A stretch of 64,000 bases of DNA from Calamus simplicifolius (Eukaryota > Streptophyta > Magnoliopsida > Arecales > Arecaceae): the NCBI GenBank assembly GCA_900491605.1, contig UESW01001684.1, positions 202,051 through 266,050 of the forward strand, read 5' to 3'. A program made the position numbers and the translations under genes. Shown one piece after another: positions 11,313-21,940 of the stretch (the stretch's first letter is position 1; every line of letters starts with the position of its first letter). The notes under the pieces are model-generated. The model ran no database searches. It was not told the DNA's origin and was given only the letters and a program-made list of their open reading frames with translations.

Positions 11313-14300
11313 TCAAGTTAGCTTCCTGGAATATTCGGGGTCTTAATGATCCCTCTAAGCACTCGGAGGTTCGTAATCTTGTTCATTCTCACAAACTCTC
11401 TTGCATAGCTCTTCTTGAGACTAAGATTAAAGCTTGTAATAAAGAGAAGCTTGAAATGAGCTTATTCAAGGGTTGGCATTGCACTAACTATTATGAAGGG
11501 GATGGCACTGGTAGGATTTGGATCTGGTGGGACCCAAACAAACTTCTTGCTGATAGTGTATCCTTGCATGACCAGATTATTCATCTATCTTTCACTATTC
11601 TTAACTCTGGTGACAAGTTTGCAGCATCTTTTGTTTATGGTTCAAATGATGTTACAGCTAGAAGACACCTTTGGAGTAATTTGAAGGATCAAGCTAACTC
11701 TTTCTCCCATCTACCATGGATTATTATGGGGGATTTCAATGCCATCCGATTTAGACATGAAAGGAGAGGAGGAAGTATTGAGTGGCCTAGTTACATGGAT
11801 GAATTAAATGACACTCTTTTTGAAGCTGGGTTGGATGATCTAAGATTTGGAGGCTTCCTTTTCACTTGGCACAATTCAAGAGCGAATAGGCAAATCCTAA
11901 GGAAGCTGGACAGAGCTCTAGCTAACTCATTGTGGTTCAATATCTATGCCCAATCTTCTGCTGAATTCCTTCCTTATGGACTCTCAGATCACTCCGCGGT
12001 TGTGGTGAATCTTGGATTTAATCTTCCTCTTTACAAAAGCCCTTTCAAATTCTTTAATTACTGGGCTGATTTTGAAGAATTCTATCCTTTAATTGAGAAG
12101 ATTTGGAGTACACATGTGGAAGGACATGCCATGTTTAGAGTTTACAAAAAGTTGAAATTGGTTAAAACTGCTTTGAAAGATCTGAGTAAGAGCAAGAATG
12201 AGCTTATTTATGGGGAACTTAAGGAAGAACTCCTGGAGAAGGAGAAAGATTGTGCTAAGAGGCTTACTCTTGTCTACAATGGGAAGGAGAGTTATGCTAG
12301 GCAGAGGAGCAGAATACAATGGTTGAAAGAAGGGGACCAGAACTCTTCTTTTTTTTTCAATTCCATCAAAGGAAGAAACAATGTCAACAAGATCTTATGT
12401 ATCCAAGATGAAAATGGTGAATGGCTTCGGGAGAAGAATCAAATTGCTCAAGAGGTGGTTAGCTTCTACAATCAACTTCTTGGTTCGAAATGCAGCACCA
12501 ATTATGAAGGTATAGAAGTTCTTAAAGAATTTGTGGATCATGCCCTCACTCCTGAACAAATTAGGCAATTAAGTTATGATATTTCACTGAAGAAGAGATC
12601 AAAGCTTCCATTTTCAGCCTCCATCCTAACAAAGCACCGGGCCCTGATGGATTTAATGCTTTTTTCTTCCAAAAGACCTGGTCCATTGTGGGAGCTGATG
12701 TCACTACAGCAATCAAGGAGTTTTTCTCTAAAGGTGTGCTTCTCAAGGAGGTTAATTGTACAATCATTGCTCTCATTCCCAAAGTCCCTAATGCTTTAAA
12801 ATTGAAGGACTTCAGACCTATTTCTTGCTGCAACACTTGTACAAATGTATAACAAAGTTGCTTGCCAATCGACTGAAAGATGTGCTCCCAGCTTTTATCA
12901 ATGAAGCTCAAGCTGCCTTTGTGCAAGGAAGGCATATTGGGGATAACATTTTGATGGCACAAGAGCTTGTTAGAGGTTATCACCTCTCTTCCTCCTCCCC
13001 TAAATGTGCACTCAAGATTGATTTAATGAAAGCCTTCGACTCAGTAAGATGGGAGTTCCTTTGGGATTCTTTGCACCTCCTTGGATTTCCTCACAAATTC
13101 ATTGGATGGATCAAAACGTGTGTCTCCTCAGCAAAATATTCTGTGGCTATAAATGGAGAACTCAATGGCTTCTTTGATGGAAGAAAAAGTCTACGTCAAG
13201 GTGATCCAATTTCTCCCTACTTATTTGTCATATGCATGGAAATCTTCTCACGAATTTTAGACCAGAAAATTCAAGCCTCCTCCTTTTTTAAGTACCACTG
13301 GAGATGCCGGAAATCCAAGATATCACACTTATGTTTTGCTGATGATTTGATGATTTTTTGCCGAGGAGATTTGAATTCTATAAAAGTAGTTAAAGAAGCT
13401 CTTGATACTTTCTCCTATCTCTCAGGACTTAAACCAAATGAAACAAAAAGCTCCATTTTCCTCTCGGGTGTTACGGATCATATGCAGCAAGAAACTGTTA
13501 ATTACTTGGGATTTCCTCTTGGTTCTTTCCCCATCAGATATTTGGGAGTCCCACTTATATCCACATAGCTCAAAGCTCTTGATTGCCATGCTCTGGTAGA
13601 TCGTATCTTGGGGAGGATCAAGATTTGGACAAACCATTTTCTCTCATATGCAGGAAGATTGCAACTCATCCAGTCGGTTATTTTTAGTATTCAATCATTT
13701 TGGAGTGCCCATTTCATCCTGCCAGCAAAAATCACTAAAGCAATAGAAGGTATTCTCTAGGCTTTTCTCTGGAATGGTGTTTCTCTGAAAAGGCATGGCG
13801 CAAAAGTTGCATGGGCTGACATTTCTACACCTAAAGAAGAAGGAGGTCTGGGAGTTAAGAAGGTTAGGGATTGGAATGTTGCCTCAATGACTCGTTATAT
13901 ATGGTTATTATGTCAACCATGCGCTAATTCCTTATGGGCTGCCTGGGTAAAGAAGAATTTGCTTCACAAGGAACACTTTTGAGTGGCGAAAGTCCCTTGG
14001 AATTGTTCTTGGACTTGGAGGAAGATCTTCAAGATTCGGGATAGAGTGAAGGATTTCATTTCAGTGAAAGTGGGGAATGGAGAAAACACCTCCCTTTGGT
14101 TTGATTCATGGAGACCTCAAGGCCCCATATGCTCATCTTCTCAAGCTAGAGTCATTTCTGACTCGGGTCTTACAAAAGAAGCAAAGGTTAGTGCCATTAT
14201 TTCATCCGGCAAATGGAGATGGCCTGTAGCAAATTCAAATGAGTTGATCAGCTTGAAAGATGAATCCTGTTCCCTTCCATTGCCCGACTGCTCCCAACAT

Positions 14301-14908
14301 GATATGGTGGTTTGGGATGGATCAAGGGATTTCACAATCAAAAGAGCATGGAACAAACTTCGGTCATCTTCCCAGCGTGTTGATTGGGCACATTTGGTTT
14401 GGTTTAAACATCATGTTCCAAGGCATTCTTTCATCTTATGGTTAGCATTAAGAGGTAGGCTTTCCACTCAAGATCGTCTACTCTCTTTTGGAATTATCCA
14501 ACACATGACATGCTACTTATGTCAAGATCCAAGGGAGGATCATAGTCACCTGTTCTTTAATTGCCCCTTCTCTTTTCGGGTTTGGTCTACAATTGCTAGT
14601 AAATGTGATTTAACACGCACTTTCCATTCTCATGGGAGAGTTTGAGGCCGTGGCTTTGCAGCAAACTCAATGGGTCCTCTCTTCTCTCCATTGTTAGCAG
14701 ACTTGCATTGGGAGCTACAGTGTACTTCATATGGTATGAAAGGAACTCACGCAAGCACGGGCGTAAGCCCCATAATGAAAGAGGGATTATTACTAAGATT
14801 ATGGATTCGGTTAGGATGAAGTTGGATGGTGCTAAATTTCCTAGAAATGCTGCAAATCTCCATGTGTTAGGAAGTTGGCATCTTCCCTCTTCCCTTTTGA
14901 GAAGCTAA
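11309..14908 (+). pseudogene. LINE-2 ORF2: endonuclease/reverse transcriptase, broken
   Basis: Near-complete ORF2 starting at ATG 11309 with MIKLASWNIRGLNDP, the usual start of the endonuclease domain. Endonuclease motifs are ETKIK, GDFNAIR (about 11730) and SDHS (about 11980). The reverse transcriptase has HPNKAPGPDG, the KIDLMKAFDSVRW box and FADD (about 13336). The zf-RVT zinc domain lies near 14400-14600. Breaks: a frameshift near 12590 before the NKAPGPDG motif; a second near 12836 after SCCNT; a TAG at 13566 where relatives have lysine; a TAG at 13758; a TGA at 13980 replacing the tryptophan of HFWVAK; and a frameshift near 14620. Longest open pieces are 11309-12799, 12825-13568, 13983-14645 and 14642-14908. 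The product is inactive as assembled. Confidence 0.9.
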
Positions 14909-15044
14909 TCTGACAGCGATCATAGTTTGAAAGCACTTAGTTAGATTTATGGATGATTTTCTCTTGAGGTTTGTATTTCCTTTGTCTGAGGATGTATTTC
15001 CTTTTTGAGGGATGTATTTCCCTTTGCTTGATTTATGTATCTTC

Positions 15045-15058
15045 CGGGGAATGCCCCG
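15045..15058 (+). other. LINE-2 3'-UTR hairpin
   Basis: CGGGG-AATG-CCCCG, a perfect 5-bp stem with a 4-base loop, about 60 bases before the poly(A) tail. It occupies the same place as the hairpins of the other LINE copies. Confidence 0.65.
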
Positions 15059-15134
15059 TGTTCTTGTACTTTTAACTCCTTTTCTTCCTTGTTAATACAA
15101 CTCACACATTTACCTTTCAAAAAAAAAAAAAAAA

Positions 15135-15585
15135 CATTCTTGTAAAAGGGTTAAGTTTAACCCTTGGTTATTGTTGGTTTCCTTGTGCCATGAAACAAGA
15201 GGACTAGTAGGGTAAGGCTAGGGGTTGGCTTTCTTGTGCCGTGAAACAAGAGGACTAGCTGGGTAAGGTTAGGGGTTGGCTGCCTTGTGCCGTGAAAATA
15301 AAAGGACTAGCCGGGGAAGGCTAGGGGTTGTAATCATTGTGATACAATTGGAGTGAAATTTTTAAGGGTTTTTGGGGGAGTGGACGTAGGTGCTGAGTTT
15401 GGCACCGAACCACTATAAACCTTCTTGTGTTTGTATTGCTTGCATAATCTCTTTGATATTGTTCTGTGCACTACTATACCACTACCAATTAAATTTTAAT
15501 TAGTGATAAAGCACATATCTGTGCAAGTAATTAATTTTTAAATACCCAATTCACTCTCCACTTGGGTTGCTACATCTGGGCAACA
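15135..15585 (+). mobile_element. LTR-like sequence, right part (probable Copia-type LTR 3' end)
   Basis: Non-coding sequence following the LINE-2 poly(A) tail. It contains three 51-bp tandem repeats, then a GTGGACGTAGG...GGCACCGAACCACTATAAA stretch, a TTTGTATTGCTTGC segment, and an end reading TACCCAATTCACTC...GGGTTGCTAC...CAACA. This order resembles the R/U5 side of plant Copia LTRs. The final CA at 15584-15585 abuts satellite B. No internal retrotransposon genes are present, so it would be a solo or fragmentary LTR. The family call rests on recognition, not on a search. Confidence 0.55.
15182..15334. repeat. 51-bp repeat, three copies
   Basis: CTTGTGCC begins copies at 15182, 15233 and 15284, an exact spacing of 51 bp. 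Each copy includes GACTAG and AGGGGTTG. The third copy is the most diverged. The repeats are internal to the LTR-like sequence. Confidence 0.85.
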
Positions 15586-17182
15586 CTAAATCAAGTCCAA
15601 TCTAGGCGTTGCTCTAAGATCGGGTTGTATCAAAATTAGATCAAACCCAAATTAGGTCCAATCTAGAGCTTTGCTCCAAGATTGGTTGGATCAAATTTAG
15701 ATCAAACCAAAATCTCGTCAAATGTAGAGCACTGCCACAAGATCGAGTTGGATCAAGCTTAGATCGAATACAAATCAAGTCCAATTTGGAGTATCGCTCT
15801 AAGATCGAATCAGTTCAACTCAAGATCGAGTCCAAATTGAGTATAATATCGAGCGTTACTTCAAGATCGAGTTAAATCAAACAAAGATCGAACATGAATC
15901 AAGTTAAATCAAGAGTGTTGCTCCAAGATTGGGTTAGATCAAACCTAAATTAAATCTAAATTGAGTTCAATCTAGAGGGCCGCTCCATGATCAGGTCACA
16001 TCAAATAAGATCAAACCCAAACCAATTTCAATCTAGAGCATTACTACTAGATCAGGTTAGATCAAACTTTGATCGAACCTGAATCAAGTCCAATCTAGAG
16101 CAATGCTCCAAGATTAGTTTGAATCAAACGAAGATCAAACTTGAATTAAGTTCAATATGCTGCATTTGCTTAAAAATTGAGTTAGATCAAACCAATGTCA
16201 ATCCTGAATCAAGTCGAATATGGGGCATTGGCAAGTTCAGGTTAGATCAAACTAAGATCGGACCTAAATAAAATCTCATACGGAGTGTTGTTCCAAGATT
16301 GATATTAGATCAAACTTAAATCAAACATGAGTCAAGTCCAACATAAAGCATAGTTTCAAGATTGTATTGGATCAAACTTAGATCAAACCTCAATTAAGTT
16401 CAATCTCGAGCATTCCTTCAATATTGATAGATCAAAGTTAGATTAAATTAGATCAAATTCGAATCAAGTGCAATCTAGACAGTTACTTAGAGAGATTTTT
16501 CAACCATGAGTTGAACCAAGTTCAAGTTATATCATACTAGGTCAAACCCAAATCATATCCCATCTAGATAATTGCTCCGGGATTGGGTTGGATAAAATTT
16601 ACATCAAACATAAATCAACTTCAATTTAGAGTGTTGATTCAAGATATGGTTCAATCAAATTAAATTAAACCCAAATCAAGTTCAATCTAGAGCACTTATG
16701 TAATATCGGGTTGGATAAAATTAAGATCAATCCTAAATAAAGTTAAATATAGAGCATTGTTCTAAGATCGGGTTAGATGGAACTAAGATCAGAACCAAAT
16801 CAAGTTCAATCTTGAGTGTTACTCCAAGATTGGGTGAAATCAAACTAAAATCAAGTTCAATCAAAGCATTACTCCATGATTGGACTAGATCTAACCTACA
16901 TCAAGCTAAATGATGTTCAATCTAGAGCGTTGCTACAAGATCGGGCCAAATCAAGGCTAAATAAATTTGAATTTGGAATGTTGCTCTAAGTTCGGATTGG
17001 ATAAAACTTAGATCAAACCTGAGTCAAGTCCAATTGGAAGTGATGATGCTCTAAGATTGGATCGAGCCAAACTTAGATCAAATTCCAAAATAAGTCGAAT
17101 CTAAAGCATTGCAATAAGACCAGGTTAGATCAAATTAGATCTACATGAATCAAGTCTAATTCGCAGCATTGCTTAAATAAAA
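15586..17182. repeat. Satellite B array 1, first part (about 62-bp monomer)
   Basis: AT-rich tandem satellite unrelated in overall sequence to satellite A. The monomer is about 62 bp, with the words AAGATCGGGTTGGATCAAAC, AAATCAAGTCCAATCTAGAG and CATTGCTCC. Within the monomer an 11-bp ancestral word seems repeated (TAGATCAAACC, CAAATCAAGTC). No open frame of note is present. The array abuts the LTR-like end on the left and is interrupted by LINE-3 on the right. Confidence 0.93.
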
Positions 17183-17203
17183 CTATCGGGTGTCACAGAT
17201 CAC

Positions 17204-18625
17204 ATGCAGCAAGATATCTTGAATTATATGGGTTTTCCTCTTGGTTCCTTTCCTATCAGATATTTGGGAGTTCCGCTTATTTCAACTAAACTCAAGGCTT
17301 CTGATTGTCATGCCCTGGTTGACCGTATCTTGAGGAGGATCAAGACTTGGACAAACCGATTTCTGTCTTATGCTGGTAGGCTGCAACTCATTCAGTCGGT
17401 TATTTTCAGTATCCAATCGTATTGGAGTGCCCATTTTATTCTACCAGCTAAAGTCACCAAAGCCATAGAAGGAATTCTCTCGGCTTTCCTCTGGAATGGG
17501 GTTTCTCTGAAACGATCTGGGGCTAAAGTAGCTTGGGCTGATCTCTCTACTCCTAAAGCTGAAGGAGGTCTGGGGGTAAAGAAGATTAAAGATTGGAATG
17601 TTGCTTCAATGACTCGTTACATTTGGCTCCTATGTCAACCTTGCTCTAACTCTTTATGGGCTGCTTGGGTGAAGATGAACTTGCTGCACAAAGAACACTT
17701 CTGGGTGGCTAAAGTCCCTTGGAATTGCTCCTGGACTTGGAGGAGACTTTTCAAGATTCGGGATAGAGTGAAAGCCTTCATCTCTGTGAAAGTGGGGAAT
17801 GGTGACAATACCTCACTTTGGTTCGATTCCTGGAGACCTCAAGGCCCTATTTGCTCTTCTCTTCATGCTAGAGTCATCTTCGACTCGGGACTCACTAAAG
17901 ATGCTAAGGTTAGTGCCATTATTTCTTCAGGCAATTGGAATTGGCCTATTGCTAATTCATATGAGCTCATTACTCTGAAAGATGAATCAAGAACCCTCCC
18001 TTCACCCAACTGTTCACAAATTGATAAAGTAGAATGGGATGGTTCTAGTGTGTTCACAATCAAAAGAGCCTGGAATGTTATTAGGAATCCCTCACATCGA
18101 GTTCCCTGGGCAATCTTGTTATGGTTTAAGCATCATGTTCCAAGGCATTCCTTCATTCTTTGGTTAGCAATTAGAGGAAGGCTCTCCACTCAAGACCGGC
18201 TGTTATCATACGGGATAATCAATCATATGACTTGCTATTTCTGTCATGATGATGTGGAAGACCACAATCATCTTTTCTTTGATTGCCCATATTCGTTTCG
18301 GGTTTGGTCTACAATTGCTTGTAAATGTGAACTATTGCACTTTCCTTCTACTTGGGAGAATCTGAGGCCGTGGCTCTGCAGGACACTTAGAGGGTCCTCG
18401 CTTCTTTCGACTATTAGGAGACTTGCTTTGGGAGCCACTGTGTACTTCATATGGTATGAAAGGAACTCTCGCAAACATGATTGCATTCTCCAAAATGAAA
18501 GAGGGCTCGTCACTATAATCATGGACTCTATCAGGAGAAAACTGGATGGTGCTGAATTTCCTCGAAATACAGCAAATCTCCATGTGATTCAAGTTTGGGA
18601 TCTTCCCCCTACCCTTCTGAGATGA
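17204..18625 (+). CDS. LINE-3 ORF2 C-terminal fragment
   Basis: Uninterrupted 473-codon frame, one of the longest undamaged ORF2 tails here. It starts in the end of the reverse transcriptase (FPIRYLGVPLIST, residues about 17-30), runs through the connecting region (SYAGRLQLIQSVIFS; GGLGVKKIKDWN) and the VAKVPWNCSWTWR segment, and ends in a zf-RVT domain at about residues 288-370 with CYFC at 344-347 and EDHNHLFFDC after it. The first ATG is simply the first methionine after truncation. The polymerase catalytic FADD box and the endonuclease are absent, so this cannot act alone. Absence of stops suggests recent insertion compared with LINE-2. Confidence 0.88.
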   Translation: MQQDILNYMGFPLGSFPIRYLGVPLISTKLKASDCHALVDRILRRIKTWTNRFLSYAGRLQLIQSVIFSIQSYWSAHFILPAKVTKAIEGILSAFLWNGVSLKRSGAKVAWADLSTPKAEGGLGVKKIKDWNVASMTRYIWLLCQPCSNSLWAAWVKMNLLHKEHFWVAKVPWNCSWTWRRLFKIRDRVKAFISVKVGNGDNTSLWFDSWRPQGPICSSLHARVIFDSGLTKDAKVSAIISSGNWNWPIANSYELITLKDESRTLPSPNCSQIDKVEWDGSSVFTIKRAWNVIRNPSHRVPWAILLWFKHHVPRHSFILWLAIRGRLSTQDRLLSYGIINHMTCYFCHDDVEDHNHLFFDCPYSFRVWSTIACKCELLHFPSTWENLRPWLCRTLRGSSLLSTIRRLALGATVYFIWYERNSRKHDCILQNERGLVTIIMDSIRRKLDGAEFPRNTANLHVIQVWDLPPTLLR

Positions 18626-18774
18626 TTATCTGTCTTCGATCTTATTGATCTTATTGGTTTTTGTAGTTAGCCTCGATAGCTGCTCCTTCCTCCTTTGGGT
18701 TGTCTTTCCCATTGTATGAGGTTGTCTTTCCGTTTTGGTGGTTATAACTCCCACTGCTTGCTACTTGTATCTTC

Positions 18775-18788
18775 CGGGGTATGCCCCG
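18775..18788 (+). other. LINE-3 3'-UTR hairpin
   Basis: CGGGG-TATG-CCCCG, a perfect 5-bp stem about 50 bases before the A tail. Confidence 0.65.
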
Positions 18789-18863
18789 TGATCATGTACT
18801 TTAAATCCTTTTGTCAATATAGTTCTCACCTTTACTTTTCAAAAAAAAAAAGAAAAAAAAAAA

Positions 18864-21800
18864 AGAAAAGGTTAGACTAATATAGATCAAACCCAAATCA
18901 AGTCAAATTGAGAGCGTTGCTCGAGGATCTAGTTGGATCAAACTTATATCAAATCTGAATCAAGTCCAATCTGGATTCTATTGTTAGATCGAATTCAATC
19001 AAACTTTGATCAAACCCCAATCAAGTTCAATTTAAAGCATTGCTCTAAGATCAAGGTGGATTAAACTTAAAACAAACATGGATCAAATCAAATATGTAAC
19101 ATTGCGCTAAGATCGGGTTCGACTAAACTTTTATCAAATCAAAATTAAGTTCAATATGGAGCCTTGATCTTAGATTGAGCTAGATCAAACCAAGATCAAA
19201 CCCAAATCAAGTCCAATGTAGAGCATTCCTCAAAGATCGTATTGGATCAAACTTATATCAATCTTGAATTAAGTGAAATATGCTGCATTCCTCCATGATA
19301 GATTTGGTTCAAACTCAAATCAAATATTATGAATCAAATGCAATTTAATGCATTGTTCCAAGATAGGGTCGGATCAAACTTAAGTCAAACCCAAATAAAG
19401 TTCGATATGGAGTATTTCTCTAAGGTCGGGTTGGATCAATCTTAGCTCTAAGATGAATCAAGTTCAATATGGAGTGATGCTGCATGATCAGGTTAGATCA
19501 AACATTAATCAAGTCCAATTTTTAGTGTTGCTCCAAGATTAGGCTCGATAAAATAAAGATAATACCCAAATCAAGTTTAATCAAGAGCATTGCACTAAGA
19601 TTGGGTTTGATCAAACTTAGACTAAACTCGAATCAGATCAAATCTAAAGCGTTGCCGTAAAATCGGGTTTGATAAAACAACAAATTTAAATCAAGTCTAT
19701 TTTAGAGTGTTGCTTCAAGTTAAACCCAAATCAGATCCCATCTAGACAATTGCTCCGAGATTGGGTCGGATAAAATTTACATCAAACATGAATCAACTTC
19801 AATTTAGAGTGTTGAATCAAGATATGGATGGGTTAAATCAAATTAAATCAAACATAATTCAAGTTCAATCTAGAGCACTTATATAATATCGGGTTGGATA
19901 AAATTAAGATCAATCCTAAATAAAGTTAAATATAGAGCATTATTCTAAGATTGGGTTAGATGGAGCTAAGTTCAGACCCAAATAAAGTTCATTCTCGAGC
20001 GTTACACCAAGATTGGGTGAAATCAAACTAAAATCAAGTTCAATTGAAGCATTACTCCATGATTGGATTAGATCAAACCTACATCAAGCTAAATGAAGTT
20101 CAATCTGGAGCGTTGCTATAAGATCAGGCCAAATTAAGGCTAAATCAATTTGAATTTGGAATGTTGCTCTAAGTTCGGATCGAATCAAACTTAGATCAAA
20201 CCTTCTAAGTCAAGTCCAATTGGAAGTGATGCTCCAAGATCGGGTCGAGCCAAACTTAAATCAAATTTCAAAATAAGTCCAATCTAAAGCATTGCAACAA
20301 GACTAGGTTAGATCAAATTAGATCCACATGAATCAAATCTAATTTGCAGCATTGCTCTAAGAAAAGGTTGGATCAAACCCAAACCAAGTCAAATCGAGAG
20401 CGTTGCTCGAGGATCGAGTTGGATCAAACTTATATCAAACCCAAATCAAGTCCAATCTGGATTCTATTATTGTTATATCGAACTCAATCAACCTTTGATC
20501 AAACCCCAATCAAGTTCATTTTAAAGCATTGCTCTAAGATCAGGGTGGATTAAACTTAAATCGGACCTGGAACAAATCAAATATGTAACATTGCTCTAAG
20601 ATCGGGTTCAACTAAACTTTGATCAAATCGGAATTAAGTTCAATATGGAGCCTTGATCTTAGGTTGAGCTTGATCAAACCAAGATCAGGCACAAATCAAG
20701 TCCGATGTAGAGCATTCCTCAAAGATCGTATTGGATCAAACTTATATCAATCTCGAATTAAGTGAAATATGCTGCATTCCTCCAAGATTGATTTGGTTCA
20801 AACTCAAATCAAATATGAATCAAATGCAATTTAATGCATTGTTCCAAGATAGGGTCGGATTGAACTTAGGTCAAACCCAAAATAAAGTTTGATATGGAGC
20901 ATTTCTCTAAGGTCGGGTTGGATCAATCTTAGCTCTAAGATGAATCAAGTTCAATATGGAGTGATGCTGCATCATGATCAGGTTAGATCAAACACTAATC
21001 AAGTCTAATTTTGAGTGTTGCTCTAAGATTAGGCTCGATGAAGTTAAAGATAATACCCAAATCAAGTTTAATCGAGAGCATTGCACTAAGATTGGGTTTG
21101 ATCAAACTTAGAATAAACCCAAATCAGATCAAATCTAAAGCGTTGCCCTAAAATCGGGTTCGATAAAACAACAAACATAAATCAAGTCTTTTTTAGAGTG
21201 CTGCTTCAAGATCGGGTTTGTTCAAATTAAGTATAATATGAAGCATTGCTTCGATATCAATTTAGATCAAACTCTGATCGAACCTGAATCAAGTTAAATT
21301 AGGAGCATCGTTCGAAGATCAAGTTAGGTCAAACCCGAATCGAGTTCAATTTAGAGTGTTACTCCATAATTAGTTCAGATCAAATAAGATAAAGCCCGAA
21401 TCAATTTCAATCTAAAACATTATAATATGATCGGCCTAGATCAAACTTTGATCTCTTTTCATTTGATCGAACCTGAATCTCAAGTCCAATCTAGAGCAAT
21501 GCTCCACAAGATTAGTTTGAATGAAACGAAGATCAAACTTGAATTTAGTTCAATATGCTGCATTTGTTTAAAAATTGGGTTAGATCAAACCAATGTCAAT
21601 TCTGAATCAAGTCGAATCTCGGGCATTGGCACAAGTTCGGGTTAGATCAAACTAAGATCGGACCCAAATAAAATCTCATACGGAGCGTTGCTCCAAGATT
21701 GAAATTAGATCAAACTTAAATCAAACATGAGTCAAGTCCAACGTGGAGCATCGTTTCAAGATTGTGTTGGATCAAACTTAGATCAAACCTCAATTAACTA

Positions 21801-21940
21801 CAATCTCGAGCATTCCTCCAATATTGATAGATCAAAGTTAGATCAAATTAGACCAAATTCAAATCAAGTACAATCTAGAGAGTTACTTAGAGATATTTTT
21901 CAACACTGGGTTGAACCAAGTTCAAGTTAAACCAAAATCA
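18864..21940. repeat. Satellite B array 1, second part, with higher-order repeat
   Basis: Continuation of satellite B after LINE-3. A landmark, GAGAGCGTTGCTCGAGGATC, occurs at 18910 and 20396, 1486 bp apart (about 24 monomers). Between them the monomer order matches the 2184-bp repeat of the later satellite B array, except that about 700 bp is missing at 19713-19718, where both sides share TTCAAG. The array ends at 21940 and satellite A begins through a shared GATC. No gene is visible; short plus-strand open frames here are chance. Confidence 0.9.

Larger units (their letters stand above)
10911..15134 (+). mobile_element. LINE-2: nearly complete but decayed LINE
   Basis: Plus-strand L1-type LINE of about 4.2 kb, truncated inside ORF1, with ORF2 from its ATG to its natural stop, a 3' UTR and a poly(A) tail at 15119-15134. 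The 5' limit is approximate: the ORF1 frame is closed by a stop at 10908. No clear target-site duplication could be found next to the tail. It carries several inactivating changes and is the most divergent long copy relative to the LINE-9/11/12 group. Confidence 0.85.
17183..18863 (+). mobile_element. LINE-3: 5'-truncated LINE inside satellite B
   Basis: Plus-strand LINE of about 1.68 kb inserted into a satellite B monomer; satellite resumes after the A-rich tail at 18841-18863. The uninterrupted version of this target monomer is present near 20350, 33600 and 35785 (GCATTGCTCTAAGAAAAGG), which confirms insertion into a pre-existing array. The target is A-rich, so the duplication length cannot be read. 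Truncation falls late in the reverse transcriptase, near LSGVTDHMQQ. Confidence 0.9.

Noticed and set aside
15045..15058. GC hairpins before T- or A-rich runs as bacterial-type terminators
   Set aside because: They lie inside LINE 3' UTRs at a fixed distance from the poly(A) tail and are part of the retrotransposon RNA.
20344..20553. Short plus-strand open frames in satellite B (also near 21427, 33617, 34997 and 35777)
   Set aside because: They are under 75 codons, recur with the higher-order repeat and match no family I know.
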